This document shows positions 1-8,192 of a DNA stretch of 54,415 nucleotides, piece after piece. The DNA is from Pseudomonas delhiensis. Lineage in GTDB: Bacteria; Pseudomonadota; Gammaproteobacteria; Pseudomonadales; Pseudomonadaceae. A program made the position numbers and the translations under genes. The notes under the pieces are model-generated. The model made no database searches and was not told where the DNA came from. It saw only the letters and a list, made by a program, of their open reading frames with translations. The first letter of the stretch is position 1. Each line of letters begins with the position of its first letter. The stretch lies in the NCBI RefSeq assembly GCF_900187975.1, contig NZ_FZPC01000039.1:1-54415 (forward strand), given 5' to 3'.

Positions 1-65
1 TGCAGGTTAGAAACTGTTACCCATGTGCCTGAACCGATTTGTCACCTATGTGGGTGAGTCGTACC
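1..65. mobile_element. Probable terminal end of an IS481-type insertion sequence (partial)
   Basis: The first 65 bases contain two related 13-mers, TGTTACCCATGTG (15-27) and TGTCACCTATGTG (40-52), spaced 25 bp apart. The reverse complements of both types occur with the same 25-bp spacing at the right window edge (54335-54372). Such paired motifs in inverted orientation at opposite edges look like the two ends of one IS type. The sequence passes into a dispersed chromosomal repeat near position 66 (ggcaagcc...). No transposase coding sequence is inside the window, so the family assignment rests on recall of IS481-like termini. Confidence 0.5.
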
Positions 66-359
66 GGCAAGCCTTTTTGGTTACTTTTGTGGCGATTGAC
101 AAAAGTGACTCGCCCGAGGGGGCGAAACGAGAGACCTCAACGCACTCGGAGCGGCGCGCTACACCCAAACCTGACATCTTTTTTGGGGCCCGCGTTCGCG
201 GGAATGACAAGGTCAAGGGAGGAGCGAGAGGGCAAGGTTCGCGAGCAAGCTCGCTCCTGCAGGGGCTTTTGTTCCAGCCGGGTACGAAAACGCCGTTCCC
301 CCCTTACGGAAGAAACGGCGTTCTCGCCTAGCCCACCCGCGCCAGGCGGGGCCAGCGCC
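66..359. repeat. Right half of a dispersed repeat, then intergenic sequence with one REP
   Basis: Positions 66-170 match 14026-14130, the right half of the full repeat copy, with few differences. The rest of the interval has no credible gene; the open frames here are shadows with no domain or ribosome binding site. A REP-type palindrome (gcgagcaagctcgc core) lies at about 237-262. Confidence 0.7.
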
Positions 360-551
360 TCAGGCGCCGTGGCACTTCTTGAACTTGGCGCCGCTGCCGC
401 AGGGGCAGGGATCGTTGCGGCCAACGTCCTTCAGCGGGTTGCGCACCGGCTCGTGGCTGTGGTTGCAGTGCGGGCCGTGCACGTGGTGGTGATGGTCATG
501 ATCATGGTCGTGGTTGCAGTCGGGACCATGCACATGGGGTTCCTGGCTCAT
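360..551 (-). CDS. Small His-rich SEC-C motif protein
   Basis: A 63-residue protein. The N-terminal half is very rich in His and Asp ([24 protein letters not shown]), and the C-terminus is a SEC-C zinc-binding motif ([17 protein letters not shown]) like the tail of SecA. Known SEC-C modules bind zinc and often dock to other proteins; the His tract suggests extra zinc, nickel or copper binding. The precise role is unknown. It lies 7 bp downstream of the lipoprotein gene that ends at 559 on the same strand, so the two are probably co-transcribed. The ATG at 551 is the only reasonable start. Confidence 0.85.
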   Translation of the reverse strand: MSQEPHVHGPDCNHDHDHDHHHHVHGPHCNHSHEPVRNPLKDVGRNDPCPCGSGAKFKKCHGA

Positions 552-558
552 GGGTGCC

Positions 559-1044
559 TCACTCCGGGATGAAATCGCCGGGGATTATCTCGCCATTGCG
601 CGCGATATGCACGGTGCGGCCGAACAGCAGGCCGGTCTTCACGTCACCTTCGAGGCTGTAGCGGATCGGCTTGTCCGGGTCTTCCAGCAGCTTGACGATG
701 TACTTCATGTGCCGCCAGAGGTTGGTCTGCACCGGCACCTCGAAGAACTGCCGGCCGTTGGCGGGCACGGTGAACCAGACGCTGGATTCGCCTTCGGCCA
801 GGTCGACGTCGTTGAGCTTGACCTTGTAGGCCAGGCCGCGCACCGGCAGGCTGAAGTCGTTCGGGTTGTCGATACGGAAGTGCAGTGTGAATTGTTGTTC
901 GAGCAGGCGGGCCTTCACCACGTCCACTTTCATCAGCTTCACGTCGGGGTTTTCGAAATTGCCGGTCATCCAGCTGCAGCCGGAGAGAAGCGCGAAAATC
1001 CAGACTAGGCTGATAATTCTTATCGTTTGCGCCTGATAATTCAT
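559..1044 (-). CDS. LEA type 2 family lipoprotein
   Basis: A 161-residue protein with an N-terminal signal and lipobox (LLSGCSW), so likely a periplasm-facing lipoprotein. The body resembles the LEA14/WHy domain: a short beta-sandwich with the pattern [31 protein letters not shown], found in bacterial desiccation/stress-related proteins of undefined biochemical function. The reading frame is open further upstream, but the ATG at 1044 is chosen because it puts the signal peptide at the N-terminus. It precedes the His-rich SEC-C gene by 7 bp. Confidence 0.8.
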   Translation of the reverse strand: MNYQAQTIRIISLVWIFALLSGCSWMTGNFENPDVKLMKVDVVKARLLEQQFTLHFRIDNPNDFSLPVRGLAYKVKLNDVDLAEGESSVWFTVPANGRQFFEVPVQTNLWRHMKYIVKLLEDPDKPIRYSLEGDVKTGLLFGRTVHIARNGEIIPGDFIPE

Positions 1045-1169
1045 GTCAGTCCCCCAAGACGCCCCAGTGTACCAAGCGGCTGCTTGGCCGCAAGTTGTTG
1101 TTACGTTAAAAGAAGTTGTCCCATACTGGGCCGGCCCCCGGCAGACGGGCGAACACAGGAGTGTGATGG

Positions 1170-1709
1170 ATGAGCCGTTACGAAATCGTCTTTTCCGGTC
1201 AGACGCTTCCAGGTGCCGATCCGGAAGCGGTGAAGGCCAACCTGGCCAAGCTGTTCCAGGCCGATGCGCAACGCATCGCCCTGCTGTTTTCCGGCCGCCG
1301 CCTGGTGCTGAAGAATAACCTCGACGCGGCCGCTGCCGACAAGTACCGCGGCGCTCTGGAACGGGCCGGCGCGCGGGTCGAGGTGGTGGACATGGCCCCC
1401 GCGGTGGAAGAGATCGAGCTGGCGCCGCCGCCGGCCGAGCCCACAGCGGCACCGGCCGCGGCCACCCCGGGGCGCCTGAAGGTGGCCCCGCGCGACGAAT
1501 ACATGGCGGCTTTCGCCGAGGTGGACGCACCGGACTTCGGCCTGGCCCCGGTGGGCGCGGACCTGCAGGACGACAGGGCCGAGCCGCGGGCGCCGCAGGT
1601 CGACCTCAGCCAGTTCAGCCTGGCCCCGGTGGGCAGCGACATGGGCCAGGCCAGGCCGGACCCCGCTGCGCCCGCGCCCGACACCAGCCACCTGAAGCTG
1701 GCCGACTGA
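1170..1709 (+). CDS. Hypothetical protein with Pseudomonas-type N-terminal domain
   Basis: A 179-residue protein. The first 75 residues (MSRYEIVFSGQTLPG..., LFQADAQRIALLFSGRR, LKNNLDAAAADKYRGALERAGA) form a compact alpha/beta domain found at the N-terminus of several Pseudomonas proteins, some carrying DUF805 or zinc-ribbon partners. The remainder is Ala/Pro/Asp-rich with repeated FGLAPVGADL / FSLAPVGSDM segments and looks disordered. No signal peptide or membrane segment is present. Function unknown. It is divergent from the lipoprotein gene at 559-1044. Confidence 0.75.
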   Translation: MSRYEIVFSGQTLPGADPEAVKANLAKLFQADAQRIALLFSGRRLVLKNNLDAAAADKYRGALERAGARVEVVDMAPAVEEIELAPPPAEPTAAPAAATPGRLKVAPRDEYMAAFAEVDAPDFGLAPVGADLQDDRAEPRAPQVDLSQFSLAPVGSDMGQARPDPAAPAPDTSHLKLAD

Positions 1710-1715
1710 GCGCGC

Positions 1716-2342
1716 TCAGCCGTTCTGCTGGGGGTCGTCCTTGTAGACGAACTTGGGCATTTCCCAGTGGAAACGGATCGCCAGCAGGCGGAACAGGAAG
1801 CCGGCGAACAGGGTGATCAGCATGGCCTGCTCGTTGGGCAGCTCCAGCTGGATGCAGATCAGGTAGCACCAGGCGCTGGCGAAGGACACGCTGGCGTACA
1901 GCTCGCGGCGGAAGATCAGCGGCACGTCGTTGCAGAAGATGTCGCGCAGGATGCCGCCGAACACCCCGGTGATCACCCCGCTGACCGCAGCGATCAGCAG
2001 GCTGTGGCCCACCTCCAGGCCGACCTGGCAGCCGATCAGGGTGAAGGCCACCAGGCCAATGGCGTCGAGCACCAGGAACAGCGAGCGCAGGTGGCGCATC
2101 AGCGGCGCGATGAACACCGTGACCAGCGCAGCGCCTGCGGTGAGCGCCAGGTATTCCGGGTGGCGCACCCAGGTCAGCGGGTAGTGCCCCAGCAGCATGT
2201 CGCGCATCGAGCCGCCGCCCAGCGCGGTGACGCAGGCCACCAGCACCACGCCGAACAGGTCCATGCTGCGGCGCCCGGCGGAAAGCGCGCCGGTCATGGC
2301 CTCGGCGGTGATGGCGATGATGTAGAGAACGGTCAGCAGCAT
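1716..2342 (-). CDS. TRIC/UPF0126 family membrane protein (YicG-like)
   Basis: A 208-residue integral membrane protein with about seven hydrophobic segments and the duplicated glycine signatures of the UPF0126 family: ALGGGSMRDMLLGHYPLTWVRHPEY in the first half and GVFGGILRDIFCNDVPLIFRRELYA in the second. Bacterial members share the fold of trimeric intracellular cation (TRIC) channels, and YicG-like proteins have been linked to small-molecule (glycine) uptake. The substrate here is not evident. It is convergent with the upstream hypothetical gene, with a 6-bp gap. The ATG at 2342 gives the family's usual length. Confidence 0.85.
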   Translation of the reverse strand: MLLTVLYIIAITAEAMTGALSAGRRSMDLFGVVLVACVTALGGGSMRDMLLGHYPLTWVRHPEYLALTAGAALVTVFIAPLMRHLRSLFLVLDAIGLVAFTLIGCQVGLEVGHSLLIAAVSGVITGVFGGILRDIFCNDVPLIFRRELYASVSFASAWCYLICIQLELPNEQAMLITLFAGFLFRLLAIRFHWEMPKFVYKDDPQQNG

Positions 2343-2420
2343 GGCGGGGCCCGCGAAAAAGCGCGCATTCTAGCCGAAGGGGAACATGCACCCAATGGGC
2401 GCACGCCGTGTCGTTCGTTG

Positions 2421-2456
2421 GTAGGGCGTACAACCGTTCGCGATCGTACGCCCTAC
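2421..2456. repeat. REP-like palindrome, GTAGGGCG type
   Basis: An 11-bp perfect stem (GTAGGGCGTAC / GTACGCCCTAC) encloses a loop containing an imperfect internal inverted repeat around TTCG. Related elements sit at 14155-14191, 14284-14315 and 22361-22390. It lies between convergent or tandem genes and codes for nothing. Confidence 0.7.
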
Positions 2457-2463
2457 GCTCCCT

Positions 2464-2937
2464 TCAGCCGATCCACGGCCCGCAGCATTTCTTCAGCTTG
2501 CCGCCGGCGCCGCACGGGCAGGGATCGTTGCGCCCGAGCTTGAGCGGCACCGTGGGGTCGAGGAAATACCAGTGGCCGTCGCGCTGGACGAAGCCGGAGC
2601 ACTCGCGGTGGCTGTGTTCGCCGTTGGCGTCGTGCCAGCGCGCGATGAAGGTCACCCGCGCGTGCTCCGGCGTGCCGCCGAGCACCTCGTGGCCTTCCAC
2701 CTCCAGGCCCAGCCAGGTGCTGCCCAGGCTCCAGGCGCGGATGGCGTCCAGGTCCAGGCCGGCCTGCTGGGCCGGCAGCGTGGTGTCGCGCAGGTAGTCC
2801 ACCAGGCCCAGGGCGTAGGCGCTGTAGCGCGAGCGCATCAGCGCCTCGGCGGTGGCCGCCGGCTGGCCGGCGTGCAGGCGGCCGCAGCAGTCCGCCAGGG
2901 ACAGGCCGCTTCCGCAGGGGCAGCTGGGCTCGGTCAT
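2464..2937 (-). CDS. YchJ family (UPF0225) SEC-C protein
   Basis: A 157-residue protein with an N-terminal [19 protein letters not shown] motif, the central family motif [23 protein letters not shown], and a C-terminal SEC-C zinc motif ([17 protein letters not shown]). This is the YchJ/UPF0225 architecture. The biochemical role is unknown; the two Cys clusters are expected to bind zinc. The ATG at 2937 is 2 nt beyond the stop of the upstream gene (DUF6231-like), so the pair is probably translationally coupled. A longer frame exists but would run through the neighbouring gene. It is the second SEC-C protein in the window. Confidence 0.9.
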   Translation of the reverse strand: MTEPSCPCGSGLSLADCCGRLHAGQPAATAEALMRSRYSAYALGLVDYLRDTTLPAQQAGLDLDAIRAWSLGSTWLGLEVEGHEVLGGTPEHARVTFIARWHDANGEHSHRECSGFVQRDGHWYFLDPTVPLKLGRNDPCPCGAGGKLKKCCGPWIG

Positions 2938-2939
2938 GG

Positions 2940-3440
2940 TCACCACCAGTACTTGCCGAAGTTTTCCGGGTTGGCCCAGAACTTGGCGTTCAGCCAATCC
3001 GGGACCTGCTTGTATTCACGCAGATCGTAGGTGAACAGCGTGAGTGTCTGATCGTCGCGCTGGAAGCGTTCGCTGGCCTGCATGCCCAGGGCATAGAAGT
3101 CGATCTCGGCGACGCCGGCCTCGGCCAGGTCGACCAGCACGGCGACGCGGCTGCTGTTGAGGTTGCGGATGCCGCCGACCAGTTGCAGCGCCGCGCGGCG
3201 CTCCAGGTGTTCCAGGCAGTCGGCCAGCAGCGCCAGGTCGTAGCGCTGCGCCGCCAGTTCCGCCGGCAGGGCGCCCGCGGCGGCGCCGTGCACCTGGCAG
3301 CCGGGGTGGGCCTGGCGGAAGGCTTCCACGGCGGGGATGCCCTGGGCGCCTACCAGCAGCAGGCGTTGCGGGGCGTAGCGGTCGAGCAGGGCGGCCAGCG
3401 CCTGCTGGGGCGTGCGATCGGAAATCATCGGTGTGCGCAA
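2940..3440 (-). CDS. DUF6231-like conserved hypothetical protein
   Basis: A 166-residue soluble protein. It has a Rossmann-like run ([22 protein letters not shown]... [38 protein letters not shown]) resembling the methyltransferase fold without clear SAM-binding residues. The C-terminus is Trp-rich ([20 protein letters not shown]). It occurs upstream of ychJ in Pseudomonas. Function unknown. The start may be the ATG at 3440 or 3428; neither has a strong ribosome site. It is transcribed with ychJ (2-nt spacing). Confidence 0.7.
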   Translation of the reverse strand: MRTPMISDRTPQQALAALLDRYAPQRLLLVGAQGIPAVEAFRQAHPGCQVHGAAAGALPAELAAQRYDLALLADCLEHLERRAALQLVGGIRNLNSSRVAVLVDLAEAGVAEIDFYALGMQASERFQRDDQTLTLFTYDLREYKQVPDWLNAKFWANPENFGKYWW

Positions 3441-3568
3441 ACTCTCGTTCGGAATGCGCAGAGACTAGCCTGTGAACCCCTTCATGGCCTAGTGCTGGCG
3501 TATTCGTGCATCGCCGTCTTTACTCGGTAATTGTCGGTTCAGACCCATCTCACAGGAGAGACTGATAT

Positions 3569-4195
3569 ATGAGCATCAAAAGGACCGCTTTACCCCTGCT
3601 GCTGGTAAGCACTCTGCTCACCGGTTGCGCAGGGTTGCAGAAGTCCGACTGGCCGACCTGCGCTTTGGTCGGCGGTGTAGGGGGCGCTGGCCTGGGCTCC
3701 ATCGAGAGCAGTGCCTGGGCGGGCTGGGGCGCGCTGATCGGCGGCGTGCTCGGCGCGTCCTACTGCTGGGTTCATGGCGAAGGCGAGAAGGTGGTCGAAG
3801 CGCCGCCGCCCGCACCGGCTCCCGAACCGGCTCCGTTGCCGAAGGAAGAGACCATCGTGGTCAGGGACCTGCACTTCGCCTTCGACTCGTCGAAGATCGA
3901 CAACCGTGACAAGGACAAGCTCGACACCATCGCCACCCGCCTGAAAGGCGAGGCTTCCACCACCACGCTGGACATTTCCGGCCACACCGACAGCGTCGGT
4001 ACCGATGCCTACAACCAGAAACTGTCCGAACGCCGCGCCCACGCGGTGGCCGACTACCTGGTCGATGCCGGCGTGTCCGCCAGCAGCATCAAGTCGGTGG
4101 AAGGCTACGGCGAAAGCAAACCGGTCGCCGACAACAAGACCAAGGAAGGCCGCGCGGAAAACCGTCGCGTGGAAATCCTGATCAAGCGCCAGTGA
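3569..4195 (+). CDS. OmpA family lipoprotein
   Basis: A 208-residue protein. It has a signal peptide with lipobox LLTGCAG (Cys 20), a glycine-rich hydrophobic segment (residues about 33-66), a Pro/Ala linker, and a C-terminal OmpA/MotB peptidoglycan-binding domain from about residue 95. The binding motif is visible as ISGHTDSVGTDAYNQKLSERRAHAVADYLV and ENRRVEI. It is expected to anchor the outer membrane to peptidoglycan. The ribosome site CAGGAGAG lies 11 nt before the ATG, and a strong hairpin terminator follows. It is a single-gene unit by spacing. Confidence 0.9.
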   Translation: MSIKRTALPLLLVSTLLTGCAGLQKSDWPTCALVGGVGGAGLGSIESSAWAGWGALIGGVLGASYCWVHGEGEKVVEAPPPAPAPEPAPLPKEETIVVRDLHFAFDSSKIDNRDKDKLDTIATRLKGEASTTTLDISGHTDSVGTDAYNQKLSERRAHAVADYLVDAGVSASSIKSVEGYGESKPVADNKTKEGRAENRRVEILIKRQ

Positions 4196-4214
4196 CATCC
4201 GGCGTGCGTTGAAG

Positions 4215-4245
4215 CGAAGGGGGCCGTTGGGCCCCCTTCGTGTTT
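4215..4245 (+). terminator. Rho-independent terminator after the OmpA lipoprotein gene
   Basis: An 11-bp GC-rich stem CGAAGGGGGCC / GGCCCCCTTCG with a GTTG loop, followed by TGTTTG. It lies 19 bp after the stop codon at 4195. Confidence 0.8.
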
Positions 4246-4318
4246 GCGCGGCAGGCTATGGCATCGTCACCCGCCTCCGGGGTATGGTGCCGGCACAAGA
4301 AATCGGGGGAGCATCTTC

Positions 4319-4594
4319 ATGAAGGCTTTCGTAGGGCTGGGCAAGGTCGTTGCCCTGTTGTTCTGGCTGGCGGTGCTGGCCAATCTGCTGCATCCCTTCG
4401 CCCATCCGTTCGCGACCCTGCTGCAGGTCGCCGGGGGCCTGGTCCTGCTGATCCACATCGTCGAACTGCTGGCGCTGGGTTCACGCCTGAAAGGGCGCGC
4501 GCACCCCTGGCTGGACCGCATCCAGGTCCTGCTGTTCGGCGTCTTCCATTTTCTTTCGCTGCCGGCACCGGCCAAGGAGGGCAGCCATGCGTAA
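4319..4594 (+). CDS. DUF1145 family small membrane protein
   Basis: A 91-residue protein with two to three hydrophobic helices (KVVALLFWLAVLANLL, LLQVAGGLVLLIHIVELLAL, IQVLLFGVFHFLSL), matching the DUF1145 family of small inner-membrane proteins. The conserved H-x-x-E in the second helix (LIHIVELL) is typical. Function unknown. The ATG at 4319 is preceded by GGGGGAG. It overlaps the next gene by 8 bp, so the two are in one operon. Confidence 0.8.
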   Translation: MKAFVGLGKVVALLFWLAVLANLLHPFAHPFATLLQVAGGLVLLIHIVELLALGSRLKGRAHPWLDRIQVLLFGVFHFLSLPAPAKEGSHA

Positions 4595-5351
4595 GCTGTT
4601 GCTGGGCCTGATGCTGCTGGCGCCGATCGAGGCCGCCAGCGCGGCCTCCGTGCAGGTGGAGGCCAACACCGTGCTGCGCCTGCCGGTGAAGGGCGAGTCC
4701 CTGAGCCTGGAGCGCGTCCGCGTGGCGGAGGGCGGCGCGCTGCTGATCCCGTCGCGGGTGAAGGTGCTGCGCATCGACGAACTCGACCTGCAGAAGAATG
4801 CCCGCCTGGGCGTGTTCCCCGGCGAGCAGCCGCTGCGCATCGAGGTCCTCCACGGCACCCTGGCCGATGGCAGCGTGATCGCCGCCCAGGGCGCTTCCGG
4901 CAGTTTCCACCGCCCGGCCAGCCCGGGGCGCACCCTGACCCTGCGCCTGCAGGACGTGCAGGTGGAGAACCTGATGGTCGACGTACGGGGCGGCGTCGGT
5001 GCGCCGGGCTACGACGGCCTCGACGGCGCCAGCGCGCGCAGCGGTGGCTGCCTGTGGGGTGGCGCGCAGCAGGGCGGCGACGGCCAGGACGCCGGCGATG
5101 GCCAGACCGGCGGCGCCGGCGGCGTGGTGCGCCTGGAAGTACCCCGGCAATTCCCCGTGGAACAGGTGAAGGTGCGCCTGGAAGGCGGCGCCGGCGGTGC
5201 CCCGGGCAAGCCGGGCAAGGCCGGCGCGCGCAGCGGCGAGAAGGGTTGCCTGCTGTACTCGGTGGACGGCGGCAAGGCCGGCCATGACGGTGGTGCCGGC
5301 AAGCCCGGCCCCAGTGGCGCCCAGGGCCGCCTGGACGTGGTGCGTTTCTGA
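4587..5351 (+). CDS. Secreted glycine-rich, collagen-like protein
   Basis: A 254-residue protein with a clear signal peptide (MRKLLLGLMLLAPIEAASA). Residues about 20-130 form a beta-rich region (VEANTVLRLPVKGESLSLERVRVAEGG, LRIDELDLQKNARLGV). From about 134 it is very rich in Gly with short collagen-like G-x-y runs: GAPGYDGLDGAS, GGDGQDAGDGQTGGAGG, GKPGKAGARSGEKG, GKPGPSGAQG. Four Cys positions fall in pairs near GGCLWG and KGCLLY. No enzyme motif is seen. It may be a surface or periplasmic structural protein. It starts inside the DUF1145 gene (8-bp overlap), so it is translationally coupled. Confidence 0.75.
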   Translation: MRKLLLGLMLLAPIEAASAASVQVEANTVLRLPVKGESLSLERVRVAEGGALLIPSRVKVLRIDELDLQKNARLGVFPGEQPLRIEVLHGTLADGSVIAAQGASGSFHRPASPGRTLTLRLQDVQVENLMVDVRGGVGAPGYDGLDGASARSGGCLWGGAQQGGDGQDAGDGQTGGAGGVVRLEVPRQFPVEQVKVRLEGGAGGAPGKPGKAGARSGEKGCLLYSVDGGKAGHDGGAGKPGPSGAQGRLDVVRF

Positions 5352-5359
5352 TTGAAACC

Positions 5360-5383
5360 GGCGCGGGCCCTGCGGCCCGCGCC
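5360..5383. terminator. GC-rich hairpin between convergent genes
   Basis: A perfect 10-bp stem GGCGCGGGCC / GGCCCGCGCC with a CTGC loop lies between the convergent stops at 5351 and 5389. It has no T-run, so termination activity is inferred from position. Confidence 0.5.
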
Positions 5384-5388
5384 AATGC

Positions 5389-5853
5389 TCACCAGTGCGG
5401 GCGCGCGGCGACTATCGCCACCAGCGCCAGGCCCAGCAGCAGGTTGCTGCCCACGGTGCGGCGGATGCGCCCCAGCACCGCGCCGCCGGCGGGCCAGTCG
5501 GCCGCCTCGATGGCGCGGCGCAGCTCCGGCAACTGCAGCGCCTGCACCCGCAGGAACAGCGCCAGCATGGCCACGTACAGCCCCATCATCACCTGCACGT
5601 AGCGCGGCGCGCCGGCCACGCCGTTGAAGCTCAGCTGCAACATGCCGATACCGGTTACCGGCAGCACCAGCACCGCCACCCAGACCCACACGAAGAAGCG
5701 CCGGAACACCTCGCTCCACAGCTTCAGCCGCGCCGGCGCATCCAGCGCGGCGACGGCCGCCGGGCGCAGGATCACCCAGGCGAAGAACATGCCCCCGACC
5801 CAGACCAGGGCGGCCAGGACGTGCAGGGCGTAGACGGGGGCAAAGGCGGTCAT
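5389..5853 (-). CDS. CopD-like four-helix membrane protein
   Basis: A 154-residue integral membrane protein with four hydrophobic helices. The N-terminus reads YALHVLAALVWVGGMFFAWVILRPAA, with the conserved His and the W-x-G-G-M-F pattern of the CopD/HemJ-like superfamily (copper resistance D family or b-type-haem membrane proteins). A second cluster is RFFVWVWVAVLVLPVTGIGML. The likely role is in copper or haem handling at the inner membrane; the substrate is not shown. The ATG at 5853 is chosen over an upstream open frame that would run through dinG on the opposite strand. Confidence 0.75.
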   Translation of the reverse strand: MTAFAPVYALHVLAALVWVGGMFFAWVILRPAAVAALDAPARLKLWSEVFRRFFVWVWVAVLVLPVTGIGMLQLSFNGVAGAPRYVQVMMGLYVAMLALFLRVQALQLPELRRAIEAADWPAGGAVLGRIRRTVGSNLLLGLALVAIVAARPHW

Positions 5854-5961
5854 TCGGCGATCTCCGCTGGCGGTTGGAAATAAGCGCGCTATGATAGCGG
5901 CCCAATCGAACCACTGAAAATTTATCCAGCATCGGAATGTGTTCCGATGCCCGGGAACTCC

Positions 5962-8106
5962 ATGCTCAGCAACGAACTCAAGGCCACCATCCAGGGCGCC
6001 TACACGCGCTTCCTGGAAGCCAAGGAACTCAAGCCGCGCTATGGCCAGCGCCTGATGATCGCCGAAGTGGCCAAGGTCCTGGGCACCATCCAGGCCGACG
6101 AGGAAGGCCACCGCACCGGCGAGGCCGCGGTGGTCGCCGTGGAAGCCGGCACCGGCACCGGCAAGACCGTGGCCTACAGCCTGGCCGCCATCGCCTGCGC
6201 CAAGGCCGCCGGCAAGCGCCTGGTGGTCGCCACCGCCACCGTGGCGCTGCAGGAGCAGATCGTCCACAAGGACCTGCCCGACCTGCTGCGCAACAGCGGC
6301 CTGGCCTTCAGCTTCGCCCTGGCCAAGGGCCGCGGCCGCTACCTGTGCCTGTCCAAGCTCGACCACCTGCTGCAGGAGGGCCAGGCGCAGAACGCCACCG
6401 CCCAGTTGTTCGAGGAAGAGGGCTTCCGCATCGACGTCGACGAGAGCGGCACCAAGCTGTTCAACCAGATGATCGAGCGCCTGGCCGGCAACCGCTGGGA
6501 CGGCGACCGCGACTCCTGGCCGGAGGCCATCGAGGACGCCCATTGGGCGCAACTGACCACCGACCATAGCCAGTGCACCAACCGCCACTGCCCGAACTTC
6601 CAGCAGTGCGCCTTCTACAAGGCGCGCGAGGGCATGACCAAGGTCGACGTCATCGTCACCAACCACGACCTGGTGCTGGCCGACCTGGCCCTGGGCGGCG
6701 GCGCCATCCTGCCGGACCCGCGCGAGACCATCTACGTCTTCGACGAAGGCCACCACCTGCCGGACAAGGCCATCGGCCACTTCGCCCACTTCACCCGCCT
6801 GCGCGCCACCGCCGACTGGCTGGGGCAGGTGGAGAAGAACCTCACCAAGCTGCTGGCGCAGAACCCGCTGCCCGGCGACCTCGGCCGGCTGATCGAGCAG
6901 GTGCCGGAGCTGGCCCGTGAGCTGCGCACCCACCAGCAGTTCATGTTCACCGCCTGCGAGGAGATCGGCGACTTCCGCGCCGGCGAGGACATGGAAGGCC
7001 GCGAACGGCCGCGCCACCGCTTCGAGGGCGGGGTGGTCCCCGAGCACATCCGCGAGATGGGCATCGAGCTGAAGAAGGGCTTCGCCAAGCTCACCGACCT
7101 CTTCACCCGCCTCACCGAACTGCTCAAGCAGGCCATGGACGGCGAGGGCACCGCCGGCGTCGCCAGCTACCAGGCCGAGGAATGGTACCCGCTGTTCGGC
7201 AGCCTGCTGTCGCGCGCCCAGGGCAACTGGGAACTGTGGACCGCCTTCACCTGCGAAGACCCTGAAGACAGCCCGCCCATGGCGCGCTGGCTGACCCTGG
7301 CCGAAAGCGGCACTTTCTACGACATCGAGGCCAACGCCAGCCCGATCCTCGCCGCCGAAACCCTGCGCCGCAACCTGTGGAACGTCGCCTACGGCGTGCT
7401 GGTGACCTCCGCCACCCTGACCGCCCTGGGCACCTTCGACCGCTACCGCATGCGCGCCGGCCTGCCGCGCGCGGCGGTCACCGCCGTGGTGCCCAGCCCC
7501 TTCCACCATGCCGAGGCCGGCGTGCTGCGGGTGCCGGACCTGAAGGCCGACCCGCGCGACGCCGCCGCCCACACCGCGGCCATCGTCCGCGAGCTGCCGG
7601 CCATGGTCGAGGGCGCGCGCGGCACCCTGGTGCTGTTCGCCTCGCGCAAGCAGATGCAGGAAGTCTTCGACGGCCTGGAGCGCGACTGGCGCAAGCGCGT
7701 GCTCATCCAGGGCAACCTGTCCAAGCAGGAGACCCTCAACAAGCACAAGGCCCGCGTGGACGACGGCGAGCCCAGCGTGCTCTTCGGCCTGGCCAGCTTC
7801 GCCGAGGGCGTCGACCTGCCGGGGGCCTACTGCGAGCACGTGGTGATCGCCAAGATCCCCTTCGCAGTGCCGGACGACCCGGTGGAGGCGGCGCTGTCGG
7901 AGTGGATCGAGGCGCGCGGCGGCAACCCCTTCATGGAGATCGCCGTGCCCGACGCCTCGCTGCGCCTGGTGCAGGCCTGCGGGCGCCTGCTGCGCACCGA
8001 GCAGGACCGCGGCACCATCACCCTGCTGGACCGCCGGGTGGTGACGCAGCGCTACGGCAAGGCCATCCTCAACGCCCTGCCGCCGTTCCGCCGCGAGATC
8101 GCGTAG
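5962..8106 (+). CDS. dinG: ATP-dependent DNA helicase DinG
   Basis: A 714-residue superfamily 2 XPD-like helicase; E. coli DinG has 716. Walker A is AGTGTGKT at residues 62-69. The Fe-S cluster cysteines are visible as C129 (RYLCLSK), C205, C210 and C216 (CTNRHCPNFQQC). The DEGH box is in YVFDEGHHLPD, and helicase motif VI is QACGRLLRTEQDRGTI. It unwinds 5'-3' and helps resolve R-loops and D-loops. An ATG at 5947 would add five residues (MPGNS); the start at 5962 gives the family N-terminus MLSNELKATIQ. No LexA box is obvious upstream. Confidence 0.95.
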   Translation: MLSNELKATIQGAYTRFLEAKELKPRYGQRLMIAEVAKVLGTIQADEEGHRTGEAAVVAVEAGTGTGKTVAYSLAAIACAKAAGKRLVVATATVALQEQIVHKDLPDLLRNSGLAFSFALAKGRGRYLCLSKLDHLLQEGQAQNATAQLFEEEGFRIDVDESGTKLFNQMIERLAGNRWDGDRDSWPEAIEDAHWAQLTTDHSQCTNRHCPNFQQCAFYKAREGMTKVDVIVTNHDLVLADLALGGGAILPDPRETIYVFDEGHHLPDKAIGHFAHFTRLRATADWLGQVEKNLTKLLAQNPLPGDLGRLIEQVPELARELRTHQQFMFTACEEIGDFRAGEDMEGRERPRHRFEGGVVPEHIREMGIELKKGFAKLTDLFTRLTELLKQAMDGEGTAGVASYQAEEWYPLFGSLLSRAQGNWELWTAFTCEDPEDSPPMARWLTLAESGTFYDIEANASPILAAETLRRNLWNVAYGVLVTSATLTALGTFDRYRMRAGLPRAAVTAVVPSPFHHAEAGVLRVPDLKADPRDAAAHTAAIVRELPAMVEGARGTLVLFASRKQMQEVFDGLERDWRKRVLIQGNLSKQETLNKHKARVDDGEPSVLFGLASFAEGVDLPGAYCEHVVIAKIPFAVPDDPVEAALSEWIEARGGNPFMEIAVPDASLRLVQACGRLLRTEQDRGTITLLDRRVVTQRYGKAILNALPPFRREIA

Positions 8107-8192
8107 GGCGCGGCACCCGGTACAGGGGGCGGCGCGCCGTCCCCGCTCGCAAACCCCGGCGGCGCCCGGCGCCGCCCCAAGGACAAGGTTGC

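Noticed and set aside
1045..1530. N-terminal extension of the LEA-type lipoprotein frame
   Set aside because: It would bury the lipoprotein signal and overlaps the divergent gene at 1170; the composition is that of an antisense shadow.
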